Shown: positions 18,284 to 27,789, counted from the first letter of the stretch. The stretch is DNA of 64,000 bases from Streptomyces violascens (GCF_014649955.1 NZ_BMUA01000004.1:186001-250000); one strand, 5' to 3'. Program-made: numbers and translations. The notes: a model not told the origin generated them from the letters alone.

Positions 18284-18985
18284 ATGACCAGTACGGTCCC
18301 CGCAGCCATCACACGTGTGGCCGACGGCTCCGCGCTCCAGGCCGTCTTCCTCGACATGGACGGCACCCTGGTCGACACCGAGGGCTTCTGGTGGGACGCC
18401 GAGCGCGAGGTCTTCGCCGACCTCGGGCACGCCCTCGACGAGTCGTGGCGGGACGTGGTGGTGGGCGGCCCGATGACGCGCAGCGCGGGCTTCCTCATCG
18501 AGGCCACCGGCGCCGACATCACCCTGGCCGAGCTGACCGTACTGCTCAACGAACGCTTCGAGGAGCGCATCACCCGCGGGGTGCCGATGATGCCGGGCGC
18601 CGCCCGGCTGCTGAGCGAGCTCGCCGCCCACAACATCCCGACCGCTCTGGTCTCGGCCTCGCACCGCCGCATCATCGACAAGATCGTCCACTCGCTCGGC
18701 CCGTCCAACTTCGCCCTGACCGTCGCGGGCGACGAGGTGGCCCGCACCAAGCCGCACCCCGACCCGTACCTGATCGCCGCCGGCGGACTCGGCGCCGACC
18801 CGGCCCGGTGCGCCGTCGTCGAGGACACCGCGACCGGCGTCGCGGCGGCCGAGGCGGCCGGCTGCCGGGTGGTCGCGGTGCCGTCCGTCGCCCCGATCGC
18901 GGCCGCCGCGGGCCGGGTCGTGGTCGACTCCCTCGAAGAGGTCGACCTGGCATTTCTGCGCACCTTGATCACCAGGATGAACTGA
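18284..18985 (+). CDS. HAD-superfamily phosphatase (beta-phosphoglucomutase-like)
   Basis: 233 aa HAD subfamily IA hydrolase. Nucleophile motif DMDGTLVDTE (Asp near residue 24), motif II ALVSAS, Lys in RTKPHPDPYL and motif IV VVEDTATGVAAAEAAG, all in order. AGGAGGT lies 6 nt before the ATG at 18284. The substrate cannot be told; typical relatives dephosphorylate small sugar phosphates or phosphoglycolate. Confidence 0.88.
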   Translation: MTSTVPAAITRVADGSALQAVFLDMDGTLVDTEGFWWDAEREVFADLGHALDESWRDVVVGGPMTRSAGFLIEATGADITLAELTVLLNERFEERITRGVPMMPGAARLLSELAAHNIPTALVSASHRRIIDKIVHSLGPSNFALTVAGDEVARTKPHPDPYLIAAGGLGADPARCAVVEDTATGVAAAEAAGCRVVAVPSVAPIAAAAGRVVVDSLEEVDLAFLRTLITRMN

Positions 18986-19475
18986 CCCGCACACCGAGCG
19001 TGCGCCGCTGAATGCAGCGGAAACTCATCGCAGCCGCGCGTTCATTTTCCGTGACGCCGACGGTGACGAATTCACACCCTGTCAAAGGGACCCGGGTGGT
19101 GACGTTCGTCACCCGACAGGGGGTCGACAGGAGCCCGTTCCGGGCACTCCTGGCCCGCTGGACGCACCGTTGTGTCCCGTTTGGTGATCTCGTGTACGAA
19201 TCATTCCGCCGCCCATATATCGGTGGGCCGGTATTGCGGCGGACGGATTGATTCCCAGTGCACCAGAGCCAGTTCCAGCTTTTCGTACGGCGCGCACTAA
19301 TCTCGTCCGAGAACTTCGCCGCACCCTCATCTGCCCCGCCGCACACCAAGCGGACGGGAGCGCAGGTCCGATCGCACAAACCCGGCCCGATCGCCCCGCC
19401 CCGAACGGGCGGACGCGGCGGAGTGTCCCGTACACAGCTGTACCCCAAAGTGCCGGACAAGGGAGATCGTCCAGG
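18986..19475 (+). promoter_or_regulatory. 490-bp non-coding upstream region of the peptide-binding genes
   Basis: No convincing gene. It contains a perfect palindrome GGTGACG-TT-CGTCACC (19098-19113), which fits the CRP half-site pattern GTGA-N6-TCAC. Streptomyces Crp sites have this form. The site is about 360 bp before the next start codon, so an intermediate promoter or long leader is needed for direct control. Confidence 0.5.
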
Positions 19476-21080
19476 ATGAACCGCAAGACTTTGGTGCTGC
19501 CGGCCGTAGTGGCCTTGCTCGCTCCCGTACTCGCCGCCTGTGGCGGATCGGAGAGCGGGGGAGACGGCGGCAAGACCATCGTCGTGGGCACCACGGACCA
19601 GTTCGTGGCAACCAAGGACGCCCCTGCCCCCCTCGATCCGGCGCACGCCTATGAGACGGGCATTTGGAACGTGATGCGCCAGACGACGCAGTCGCTGGTC
19701 CACGTTCCGCGCGGCGGCGGCATGCCCGTCCCGGACGCGGCCTCCGCCTGCAACTTCACCGACAAGGAGAACGAGAGCTACCGCTGCACCCTGCGCAGCG
19801 GCCTCGAGTTCGCCGACGGCACCAAGGTGACCGCCGACGACGTGAAGTACTCCGTCCAGCGCGTCATCGACATTAAGGACGACAACGGCCCCTCCGGTCT
19901 CCTCGACAACATCGACACCATGGAGACCAAGGGCGACGCCGAGATCGTCTTCCACCTCAAGACGCCGGACGCCACCTTCCCGTACAAGCTCGCCACCCCC
20001 GCGGCGGGCATCGTCCAGAAGGACAAGTACGGGCCGAAGAAGCTCCGCGACGGCTTCGAGATGGACGGCTCCGGGCCGTACAAGATGAAGGCCGAGGTCA
20101 AGGACGGCGAGCAGGCGGTGAAGTTCACCTTCACCAAGAACTCCAACTACAAGGGTGACGTCAAGCTCGCCAACGACAAGGTCGAGCTGCGCTCCTTCCC
20201 GACCGCCGAGGCCATGGGCACCGCGCTCGCCAAGGGCGAGATCGACATGATGACCCGCGCGATGACGCCGGGGCAGATCCAGCAGATGCAGGTCAGCCCC
20301 AGCAAGGACATCAACCTGGTCGAGATGCCGGGCCTGGAGATCCGCTACCTGGGCTTCAACACCGATGACCCGTCGGTGAAGAACAAGGCCGTGCGCCAGG
20401 CGCTGGCCCAGTCCATCGACCGCAGTCAGCTCGTGAACAAGGTGTACGGGCAGACCGCCGAGCCGCTGTACTCGCTGATCCCCACCTCGATCGCCGGGCA
20501 CACCAACTCGTTCTTCAACAAGTACGGCGAGGCCAGCAAGGCCAAGGCCCAGGCCATCCTGAAGAACGCCAACATCCAGACGCCCGTCAAGCTCACCCTC
20601 AACTACACGAAGGACCACTACGGTTCGATCACCGAGGACGAATTCAAGAATCTCTCCTCGCAGCTGAACGCGACTGGGCTTTTCAGCACTACGATCCAGG
20701 GGACCGAGTGGTCGAAGTTCCGTCCCGCGCAGAAGAAGGGTGAGTACGCGGTCTACGGCCTCGGGTGGTTCCCCGACTTCCCGGACCCGGACAACTTCGT
20801 CGCCCCGTTCTTCGGCAAGGACAACTTCCTCAACACCCCGTACGCCAACAACGACATCCGCAACACGCTGATCCCTCAGTCGCGGGTGGCCGCCGACCGC
20901 AACCAGGCGTCCAAGCCGTTCGAGTCCATCCAGGACATCGTCGCGAGCGACGCTCCGGTCGTCCCGCTGTGGCAGGGCAAGCAGTACGTCGCTGCCCGCA
21001 GTGACATCACCGGCACCGAATGGGCCATCAACTCCTCGTCCGACCTGCAGCTCTGGGAACTGGCGCGAGGAAAGAAGTAA
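19476..21080 (+). CDS. Peptide ABC transporter substrate-binding lipoprotein 1
   Basis: 534 aa family-5 extracellular solute-binding protein (DppA/OppA-like). Signal peptide with lipobox LAAC at about residues 19-22, then a Gly/Ser-rich tether. Family features: CTLRSGLEFADGTKVTADDVKYS, the conserved segment GSGPYKM and a C-terminal LPLWQGKQY-like region. A GGGAG lies 10 nt upstream of the ATG. It is the first of a tandem pair with no permease or ATPase gene beside it, so it must share transporter subunits encoded elsewhere or act as a receptor. Confidence 0.88.
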   Translation: MNRKTLVLPAVVALLAPVLAACGGSESGGDGGKTIVVGTTDQFVATKDAPAPLDPAHAYETGIWNVMRQTTQSLVHVPRGGGMPVPDAASACNFTDKENESYRCTLRSGLEFADGTKVTADDVKYSVQRVIDIKDDNGPSGLLDNIDTMETKGDAEIVFHLKTPDATFPYKLATPAAGIVQKDKYGPKKLRDGFEMDGSGPYKMKAEVKDGEQAVKFTFTKNSNYKGDVKLANDKVELRSFPTAEAMGTALAKGEIDMMTRAMTPGQIQQMQVSPSKDINLVEMPGLEIRYLGFNTDDPSVKNKAVRQALAQSIDRSQLVNKVYGQTAEPLYSLIPTSIAGHTNSFFNKYGEASKAKAQAILKNANIQTPVKLTLNYTKDHYGSITEDEFKNLSSQLNATGLFSTTIQGTEWSKFRPAQKKGEYAVYGLGWFPDFPDPDNFVAPFFGKDNFLNTPYANNDIRNTLIPQSRVAADRNQASKPFESIQDIVASDAPVVPLWQGKQYVAARSDITGTEWAINSSSDLQLWELARGKK

Positions 21081-21151
21081 CGCACGACCCGGCCGCGATC
21101 CTTCCGTGCCGGCCAGTAATTTCCGTGAGCAGGACTGTGAGGCACGTGCAC

Positions 21152-22744
21152 GTGAAGATCCGGAACCGATGGCTGACGACCCCGCTCGCGGCGGGTGTGG
21201 CGGCCGGGCTCCTGAGCGGCTGCGGTACCCAGGAGGGCGGCGACGCCGCCTCCGACGGCGGCGGGTCGGTGGTCATGGGGATGTCGGACGACATCCTGGC
21301 CACCGACCCCGCCTCGGGTTACGACCCGGGTTCGTGGCTGTTGTTCAACAACGTCTTCCAGTCCCTGCTCAGCTTCCCCAAGGGCAGTTCGACGCCGCAG
21401 CCGGAGGCCGCCCAGGCGTGCAGCTTCGACAGGGGCGGCTCCACGGTCTACCGCTGCACCCTGCGTTCCGGCCTCACCTTCAGCAACGGCGACAAGCTGA
21501 CCTCCGAGGACGTCAAGTTCTCCTTCGAGCGCGTGCTGAAGATCAACGACCCCAACGGCCCGGCGCCGATGCTTGCCACCCTGGGCAAGATCGAGACCCC
21601 GGACGAGAAGACGGTCGTCTTCCGGCTCAAGGTCCCGGACGCCACCTTCCCCAGCAAGATCGCCTCCGGTGCCGGCTCGATCGTCGACCACAAGGAGTAC
21701 CCGGCCGACAAGCTCCGCACCGACGGCAAGGCGGTCGGCTCCGGCGTCTACAAGCTGAACTCCTTCGGTGAGGACAAGGCCGTCTTCTCGGTCAACTCCT
21801 CCTACGAGGGCACGGTCAAGGCCAAGAACTCCGGCATGACGCTGAAGCTCTACCACGGTGACCAGAAGGCCCTGGCCGCCGCCCTGAACAAGGGCGACGT
21901 CGACCTCGTCTACCGAGGCCTGACCGCCAAGGACACCGCGGCCCTGCAGAGTTCGCCGACGGCGGACAAGAAGGGCGTCGAGGTCATCGAGGGCACCAGC
22001 GCCGAGGTCCAGGACCTGGTCTTCAACATGAAGGACCCGGTCGTCGGCAAGGTCGGGGTGCGCAAGGCGATCGCCTACCTCGTCGACCGCGAGGCCCTGG
22101 TGCGCGACGTGTACTCGTCCACCGCGAGCCCGCTGTACTCGGTCATCCCGAGCGGCATCACGGCCCACAACACCGCCCTGTTCGACATGTACGGCGGCAG
22201 TCCGCAGCCCGCCAAGGCGAAGGCGGCCCTGCACTCGGCGGGTATCACCGGCAAGGTGAAGCTCACCCTGTGGTCCACGCCGAGCCGCTACGGGCCGTCC
22301 ACCGACGACGAGCTGCAGGCGATAGCCAAGCAGCTCAACGCGAGCGGTCTGTTCGACGCGGATGTGAAGTCGGTCGAGTTCAAGCAGTACGAGAAGGACA
22401 TCGAGGCCGGGAAGTACGGCGTCTACGTGAAGGGCTGGGTCCCCGACTACCCGGACCCGGACAACTTCACCCTGCCGTTCTTCGGCAAGGGCAACGTGCT
22501 GTCCAACAACTACGCGAACAAGCAGATCACCGACGAGATCCTCCCGGCGACCGCGGCCACCGCCGACCGCGCGTCCACGGAGGGCGACTTCGCCAAGCTC
22601 CAGGACATAGTCGCCGACGAACTCCCGGTCCTCCCCCTGTGGCAGGGCAAGCAGTACGCGGTGGCCCGAACGGGCATCACGGGCCTGGAATGGACCCTGG
22701 ACGCGTCGACGGTGTTCCGCTTCTGGGAAATCAAGAAGGGCTGA
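21152..22744 (+). CDS. Peptide ABC transporter substrate-binding lipoprotein 2
   Basis: 530 aa from the GTG at 21152 (TGAGG 9 nt upstream). In-frame GTGs at 21125, 21137 and 21146 are alternatives. Lipobox LSGC follows MKIRNRWLTTPLAAGVAAGL. It is a clear paralogue of the preceding gene: both carry YRCTLRSGL, PDATFP, a GWxPDxPDPDNF motif and LPLWQGKQY or VPLWQGKQY. The 71-bp spacing suggests one transcript. Tandem duplication with divergence suggests related but different ligands. Confidence 0.87.
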   Translation: MKIRNRWLTTPLAAGVAAGLLSGCGTQEGGDAASDGGGSVVMGMSDDILATDPASGYDPGSWLLFNNVFQSLLSFPKGSSTPQPEAAQACSFDRGGSTVYRCTLRSGLTFSNGDKLTSEDVKFSFERVLKINDPNGPAPMLATLGKIETPDEKTVVFRLKVPDATFPSKIASGAGSIVDHKEYPADKLRTDGKAVGSGVYKLNSFGEDKAVFSVNSSYEGTVKAKNSGMTLKLYHGDQKALAAALNKGDVDLVYRGLTAKDTAALQSSPTADKKGVEVIEGTSAEVQDLVFNMKDPVVGKVGVRKAIAYLVDREALVRDVYSSTASPLYSVIPSGITAHNTALFDMYGGSPQPAKAKAALHSAGITGKVKLTLWSTPSRYGPSTDDELQAIAKQLNASGLFDADVKSVEFKQYEKDIEAGKYGVYVKGWVPDYPDPDNFTLPFFGKGNVLSNNYANKQITDEILPATAATADRASTEGDFAKLQDIVADELPVLPLWQGKQYAVARTGITGLEWTLDASTVFRFWEIKKG

Positions 22745-22764
22745 GGGGAATCCCCGCAGGCCGC

Positions 22765-22934
22765 GGGGCCGCGAGATTGCGCGGCTCCGCCGGGCGGGCG
22801 TGATCGAGGGCGCCGGGTGCCCTACAGGGGCGCGGGGAACTGCGCGCCCAGCCACCGACGCCCGCAGCCGAAGGCCGGCAACATCCAGCCCCTCCGGCAT
22901 TCGAGGAGCGGGGGCCCGGGGGCAGCGCCCCCGG
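22765..22934. repeat. Dispersed intergenic repeat, copy 3
   Basis: The gap carries all three modules: a diverged module A (22765-22797), an identical module B (22826-22845) and module C (22914-22934) with an 8-bp hairpin CCGGGGGC/GCCCCCGG, which may terminate one or both convergent genes. Confidence 0.6.
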
Positions 22935-22958
22935 AAGGCTCAGGGAGCCACCCCGCCC

Positions 22959-23630
22959 TCACTGTGCGCCGGGCCGAACCAACCCACTCTCGTACGCGTA
23001 AACGGCCGCCTGCACCCGGTCCCGCAAGCCCAGCTTCGTCAGCACATGCCCCACATGCGTCTTCACCGTCGTCTCGCTGACGAACAGATCCGCCGCGATC
23101 TCCGCGTTGGACAGCCCGCGGGCAACCAGCTTCAGGACCTCGACCTCACGGTCGGTCAGCGTGTGCAGCGTGTCCGGCACCGGCTCCTCGCCGGACGGCA
23201 GATGGTCGGCGTACTTGTCGAGCAGGCGGCGCGTGATCGACGGCGCCAGCATCGCCTCGCCGGCCGCGACCACCCGGATCGCCTGCACCAGCTCGTTGGC
23301 GGGCGCGTCCTTCAGGAGGAAGCCGCTGGCCCCCGCCTTGAGCGCCTCCACCACGTACTCGTCGAGGTCGAAGGTGGTCAGGACGAGCACCTTCGCGGGG
23401 CCGTCCTTGCCGGGCCCGCTGATCTGGCGCGTCGCCTCGACGCCGTCCATCCGGGGCATCCGGATGTCCATGAGGACCACATCGGGCTGAAGCGCCCGGA
23501 CCTGATCGAGGGCCTGCAGACCGTCACCGGCCTCGCCGACCACCGCGATGTCCTGCTCGGCCTCCAGGATCATCCGGAAGCCGGTGCGCAGCAGCGGCTG
23601 GTCGTCGACCAGTAGGACGCGGATCGCCAC
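22959..23630 (-). CDS. NarL/LuxR-family response regulator, orphan
   Basis: 223 aa. Receiver domain (about 1-120) with the acidic pair D9/D10, phospho-acceptor D55 (LMDIRMP) and Lys in LLKDAP. C-terminal LuxR-type helix-turn-helix (TDREVEVLKLVARGLSNAEIA, then SETTVKTHV). The start is GTG with AGGAG 5 nt upstream. No histidine kinase gene lies on either side, so its partner is elsewhere or it works without one. Target genes are unknown. Confidence 0.92.
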   Translation of the reverse strand: MAIRVLLVDDQPLLRTGFRMILEAEQDIAVVGEAGDGLQALDQVRALQPDVVLMDIRMPRMDGVEATRQISGPGKDGPAKVLVLTTFDLDEYVVEALKAGASGFLLKDAPANELVQAIRVVAAGEAMLAPSITRRLLDKYADHLPSGEEPVPDTLHTLTDREVEVLKLVARGLSNAEIAADLFVSETTVKTHVGHVLTKLGLRDRVQAAVYAYESGLVRPGAQ

Positions 23631-23758
23631 GGGTACTCCTCATCAGGATTGCTGGACCGGGCCCATTCTGCCCTGCTCACCGGTGGTGGATGCGGCCGGG
23701 AGAGGCCCCGGGCGACCGGCACCCCGGGAGGTCCCGGGCCAACGGCCGCCGCTGGAAC

Positions 23759-24616
23759 TCAGCCTGCCGACTCCGGCGCCGGAGCGATGGACAACGGGTA
23801 TACCGGGGGAGTCCCACCGAATTCCGGACAGACCGCCTGATGGTCGCACCAGCCGCACAGCTTGGTGGGCCGGGGCCGCCAGTCGCCCGTCTCGGTGGCG
23901 AGCCGGATCGCCTCCCACAGCGCGAGCAGCTTCCGCTCCACCTGGACGAGGTCCGCCTCGACCGGGTCGTACGTCAGCACGTCGCCACTGCCCAGGTACA
24001 CGAGCTGAAGCCGGCGCGGCACGACCTGCTTCAGGCGCCACACCACCAGCGCGTAGAACTTCATCTGGAAGAGCGCGCCCTCCGCGTACTCCGGCCGCGG
24101 CGCCTTGCCCGTCTTGTAGTCGACGATCCGCACCTCGCCGGTGGGCGCCACGTCCACCCGGTCGATGACCCCGCGCAGCCGCAGCCCCGAATCCAGCTCG
24201 GTCTCGACGAAGAACTCCCGCTCCACCGGCTCAAGGCGCGTGGGATCCTCCAGCGAGAACCACCGCTCCACCAGCCGCTCGGCCTCGCCCAGCCACTTGG
24301 TGAGCCGCTCGCCCTCGGTGTCCTCGGCGAACAGCTCGGTCAGCTCCGGCTTCGATTCGAGCAGCCGGTCCCACTGCCCCGGGATCATCGACTTGGCGCG
24401 CGGCGCGGTGCGCTCGGCCGCCGGGTCGTCGAAGAGCCGCTCCAGAACGGCGTGCACCAGCGTGCCGCGCGTGGCCGCCTCGCTCGGCTTCTCGGGCAGT
24501 CTGTCGATCACCCGGAACCGGTACAGCAAGGGGCACTGCATGAAGTCGTTCGCCCGCGACGGCGACAGCGACGTTGGCTGCTGTGCGGCCGCGGCCCCAC
24601 CGGTGCTCGTACTCAT
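23759..24616 (-). CDS. RecB-family PD-(D/E)XK nuclease with Fe-S cysteines
   Basis: 285 aa. Nuclease motifs RGVIDRVD and VRIVDYKTGK give the Asp and Glu/Asp-x-Lys of PD-(D/E)XK enzymes. One cysteine in FMQCPLLYRF and three in LCGWCDHQAVCPEF match the four-cysteine iron-sulfur staple of AddB/Cas4/RecB-like nucleases. It is a stand-alone domain without helicase, widely kept in actinobacteria; the role is probably DNA repair but not known to me. The ATG at 24616 has only a weak AGGG ribosome-binding site. Confidence 0.85.
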   Translation of the reverse strand: MSTSTGGAAAAQQPTSLSPSRANDFMQCPLLYRFRVIDRLPEKPSEAATRGTLVHAVLERLFDDPAAERTAPRAKSMIPGQWDRLLESKPELTELFAEDTEGERLTKWLGEAERLVERWFSLEDPTRLEPVEREFFVETELDSGLRLRGVIDRVDVAPTGEVRIVDYKTGKAPRPEYAEGALFQMKFYALVVWRLKQVVPRRLQLVYLGSGDVLTYDPVEADLVQVERKLLALWEAIRLATETGDWRPRPTKLCGWCDHQAVCPEFGGTPPVYPLSIAPAPESAG

Positions 24617-24794
24617 GACACAGACCCTACGACCCGCCACTGACAGCGAGCGGAATACCATCGACGACAGGCGCCCTCACCCTGCATGATCGTGGCATCG
24701 CACCATGCAGCGAACATTCGGCGGACGAGGAGAGTCCGGCCGGGGCTCCGGGGCAGGTTTCCCGGAGCAGGCATCGTACCGACGAAGGGAACCC

Positions 24795-26051
24795 GTGGAA
24801 GACAGCGGCGAGAGCGGCGAGCGCGGACGGCCGCAGTCCGGCGCGGAGGGCAACACCCCGGGTCCGGGCCCGGGCAACGGCAAACAGCCCCGCTCCGGAC
24901 CCGGCGGCGGACTCCTGATGGGCCGCCCCTTCGGAGTGCCCGTCTACGTCGCCCCCAGCTGGTTCCTGGTCGCCGCCCTGATCACCTGGGTCTTCGGCGG
25001 CCAGCTCGACCGGGTCCTGCCCGAACTCGGCGCCGCCCGCTACCTCGTGTCGCTCTTCTTCGCCGTGGCCTTCTACGCCTCCGTGCTGGTCCACGAACTC
25101 GCCCACACCGTGGCCGCGCTGCGCTTCAAGCTGCCGGTGCGCCGGATCCAGCTCCAGTTCTTCGGCGGAGTCTCCGAGATCGAGAAGGAGACCGAGACGC
25201 CGGGCCGCGAGTTCGTCCTCGCCTTCGTCGGCCCGCTGCTCTCCCTGGTCCTGTCCGGCGTCTTCTACCTCGGCATGAAGGCCGTCGAACCCGGCACCGT
25301 GCCCGGCGTGCTCCTGGCCGGCCTGATGATCTCCAACCTCATCGTGGCCGGCTTCAACCTGCTGCCCGGCCTGCCCCTGGACGGCGGCCGCATGCTCCGC
25401 GCCGTCGTCTGGAAGATCACCGGCAAGCCCATGAGCGGCACGATCGCCGCCGCCTGGGTCGGCCGCGCGCTCGCCGTCACCGTCCTCATCGGCCTGCCGC
25501 TGCTCACCCAGACCGGCGTGCTCGGCAATTCGCCCGACGAGGTCAGCGGCATGGACACCGTCACCGACGCGCTGCTCGCCGCCATCCTCGCCGCGATCAT
25601 CTGGACCGGCGCCGGCAACAGCCTGCGCATGGCCCGGCTGCGCGAACACCTCCCCGAGCTGCGCGCACGCACCCTCACCCGGCGCGCCGTCCCCGTCGAG
25701 TCCACCACCCCGCTCTCCGAAGCACTGCGCCGCGCCAACGAGGCGGGCGCCCGCGCGCTGGTCGTCGTCGACGGGCACGGCGACCCGACCGGCCTCGTCC
25801 GCGAGGCCGCCATCGTCGGCGTCCCCGAACACCGCCGCCCCTGGGTCGCCGTCAGCGGCCTCGCCCAGGAACTCACCGACGGCATGCGCGTCCCGGCCGA
25901 GCTCGCCGGAGAGCCCCTGCTCGATCTGCTCCGGGCCACCCCCGCCACCGAGTACCTGGTCGTCGAGGAGACCGGCGAGATCTACGGAGTGCTGTCCGCG
26001 GCCGACGTGGAGAAGGCGTTCGTCGCGGCCATGGCGCGGCCCGGCTCCTGA
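24795..26051 (+). CDS. Site-2-protease-like M50 metalloprotease with CBS domains
   Basis: 418 aa intramembrane protease. Zinc motif HELAH in membrane helix VLVHELAHTVA, second metal motif LPGLPLDGGRM, about six transmembrane helices, then two CBS-like domains (residues about 290-410). It belongs to the SpoIVFB/Rip3 type of site-2 proteases, which cleave membrane-bound regulators. The start is taken as GTG 24795 (AAGGGA 5 nt upstream); an ATG at 24705 would add 30 residues. The substrate is unknown. It is divergent from the nuclease gene. Confidence 0.9.
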   Translation: MEDSGESGERGRPQSGAEGNTPGPGPGNGKQPRSGPGGGLLMGRPFGVPVYVAPSWFLVAALITWVFGGQLDRVLPELGAARYLVSLFFAVAFYASVLVHELAHTVAALRFKLPVRRIQLQFFGGVSEIEKETETPGREFVLAFVGPLLSLVLSGVFYLGMKAVEPGTVPGVLLAGLMISNLIVAGFNLLPGLPLDGGRMLRAVVWKITGKPMSGTIAAAWVGRALAVTVLIGLPLLTQTGVLGNSPDEVSGMDTVTDALLAAILAAIIWTGAGNSLRMARLREHLPELRARTLTRRAVPVESTTPLSEALRRANEAGARALVVVDGHGDPTGLVREAAIVGVPEHRRPWVAVSGLAQELTDGMRVPAELAGEPLLDLLRATPATEYLVVEETGEIYGVLSAADVEKAFVAAMARPGS

Positions 26052-26107
26052 CACCGGGCGCCGCCGCCGTGGCGTTCGCGGCCCCGTACGGCCGGTACTC
26101 TGGTCGT

Positions 26108-26995
26108 ATGTCCGAACCGACCGGTGCCGCCCGCCGTCGCGGGCCCTTCAAGGTCGGGGACCAGGTCCAGCTCACCGACCCCAAGGGACGCCACTACACG
26201 TTCACGCTCGAAGCCGGGAAGAATTTCCACACCCACAAGGGTTCCTTCCCGCACGACGAGCTGATCGGTGCTCCCGAGGGCAGTGTTGTCCGTACCACGG
26301 GAAACGTCGCCTACCTCGCGCTGCGCCCCCTGCTCCCCGACTTCGTCCTGTCCATGCCCCGCGGCGCCGCCGTGGTCTACCCCAAGGACGCGGGGCAGAT
26401 CCTGGCCTTCGCCGACATCTTCGCCGGCGCTCGCGTCGTCGAGGCCGGGGTCGGCTCGGGCTCGCTGAGTGCCTTCCTGCTGCGCGCCATCGGCGACCAC
26501 GGAATGCTGCACTCCTACGAGCGCCGCGAGGACTTCGCCGAGATCGCCACGCAGAACGTGGAGCGCTACTTCGGCGGCCCGCACCCCGCCTGGCAGCTGA
26601 CCGTCGGCGACCTCCAGGACAACCTGTCGGACACCGACGTCGACCGCGTCATTCTGGACATGCTCGCCCCCTGGGAGTGCCTGGACGCCGTCTCCAAGGC
26701 GCTCGTCCCCGGCGGCATCCTGTGCTGCTACGTGGCCACCACCACCCAGCTCTCGCGCACCGTCGAGTCCATCCGCGAGATCGGCTGCTTCGCCGAGCCG
26801 CAGCCCTGGGAATCGATGATCCGCAACTGGCACGTCGAGGGCCTGGCCGTCCGCCCGGACCACCGGATGATCGGCCACACCGGCTTCCTGGTGACCGCCC
26901 GCCGCCTCGCGGACGGCGTGGAACCCCCGATGCGCCGCCGCCGCCCCGCCAAGGGCGCGTACGGCGACGACTACGAGGGCCCCAACAAGGACTGA
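26108..26995 (+). CDS. trmI: tRNA (adenine-58-N1)-methyltransferase
   Basis: 295 aa. N-terminal beta-barrel (about 1-75), then a Rossmann methyltransferase with SAM loop VVEAGVGSGSLSAFL and catalytic-region motif LDMLAPWE. It makes m1A58 in the tRNA T-loop, which stabilises tRNA. No Shine-Dalgarno precedes the ATG; a TACTCT -10-like hexamer lies about 7 bp upstream, so the transcript may be leaderless. It is followed by a 20-bp perfect hairpin. Confidence 0.92.
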   Translation: MSEPTGAARRRGPFKVGDQVQLTDPKGRHYTFTLEAGKNFHTHKGSFPHDELIGAPEGSVVRTTGNVAYLALRPLLPDFVLSMPRGAAVVYPKDAGQILAFADIFAGARVVEAGVGSGSLSAFLLRAIGDHGMLHSYERREDFAEIATQNVERYFGGPHPAWQLTVGDLQDNLSDTDVDRVILDMLAPWECLDAVSKALVPGGILCCYVATTTQLSRTVESIREIGCFAEPQPWESMIRNWHVEGLAVRPDHRMIGHTGFLVTARRLADGVEPPMRRRRPAKGAYGDDYEGPNKD

Positions 26996-27031
26996 GCTCC
27001 CGTCCTGGGGCTGAGCCTCGTACAACGAACC

Positions 27032-27081
27032 GGCGCCGCCGCCGAGTTCCCGGACCGACACGGGAACTCGGCGGCGGCGCC
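27032..27081 (+). terminator. 20-bp perfect terminator hairpin after trmI
   Basis: Inverted repeat 27032-27051 with 27062-27081, a perfect 20-bp GC-rich stem, 10-nt loop and a short TTTA tail, 36 bp beyond the trmI stop. Confidence 0.9.
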
Positions 27082-27184
27082 TTTACGTTGAGCCTGTTGC
27101 CCCGGTATTCCGCCCACCTGTGACGTGTGGCACGATGCTGGCCACCCCCACCACCCGCACCGCCCTTCACAGGAGACCTCCCGC

Positions 27185-27766
27185 GTGCAGACTGCCGCCG
27201 TCCCTGAGCTCGCGCACACCCATGCCCGCCCCGTTCACTGGATCGCCACCGCAACCGCCATGGCCGCAGTCGTCGCGATCGCGGGCTTCCTGCAGCCGGA
27301 CGCGGCCAAGGCCTCCCAGACACCCGGCGAGCGCGGCACCACCCCGCTGACGACGGCAGCCGCCCCCGACACGGGCGCGGTCGCCTTCCCGCTCGACTGC
27401 GGGAGCAACGGCACGGCGGTGGAGAAGAAGGCCTCGGGCGACCTCGACGGCGACGGCGCCCCCGAAACCGTCGCCGTCGTGCACTGCAACGCCGGCGGCG
27501 GCACCCCGCCCAGCGGCATCTACGTCCTGACGAAGCCGGTGGTGAAGGGAGCGCCGCCGCGCGTGGTGGCGACGCTGGTGGACCCCAGGGAGAAGCAGAC
27601 CGTCGCCGACTTCGACGTACGGGACGGAGCGGTGGCGGCGACCCTGCTCGGCTACTCCTCCGACGACGTGCCGCGCTTCCAGCCGGACGTGCGCCAGCAG
27701 GTCAAGTGGCGCTGGCGGGGCGGGAAGTTCGTCCGCTCTGCCGGCGCCGCCGCGATGGGCGTCTGA
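27185..27766 (+). CDS. Secreted or membrane-anchored protein with a calcium-loop-like motif
   Basis: 193 aa. A hydrophobic N-terminal segment (HWIATATAMAAVVAIAGFL) ends at AKA, a likely signal-peptidase site. The extracellular part has DLDGDGAPETVAV, an FG-GAP/EF-hand-like calcium-binding loop, and two cysteines that could form a disulfide. AGGAG lies 9 nt before the GTG. It stands alone and is convergent with the ferredoxin gene. The function is unknown. Confidence 0.75.
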   Translation: MQTAAVPELAHTHARPVHWIATATAMAAVVAIAGFLQPDAAKASQTPGERGTTPLTTAAAPDTGAVAFPLDCGSNGTAVEKKASGDLDGDGAPETVAVVHCNAGGGTPPSGIYVLTKPVVKGAPPRVVATLVDPREKQTVADFDVRDGAVAATLLGYSSDDVPRFQPDVRQQVKWRWRGGKFVRSAGAAAMGV

Positions 27767-27768
27767 GC

Positions 27769-27789
27769 GACCCGGTGTAGCACCGGGTC
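27769..27789. terminator. Bidirectional hairpin between convergent genes
   Basis: A perfect 9-bp stem GACCCGGTG/CACCGGGTC with loop TAG, between the stops of the secreted protein and the ferredoxin. Confidence 0.7.

Noticed and set aside
19012..19251. 79-codon frame in the 490-bp gap
   Set aside because: No ribosome-binding site, no conserved motif, overlaps the palindrome region; treated as non-coding.
22959..24616. Two-component pair (response regulator with adjacent kinase)
   Set aside because: The neighbour is a nuclease with PD-(D/E)XK and cysteine motifs, not a histidine kinase.
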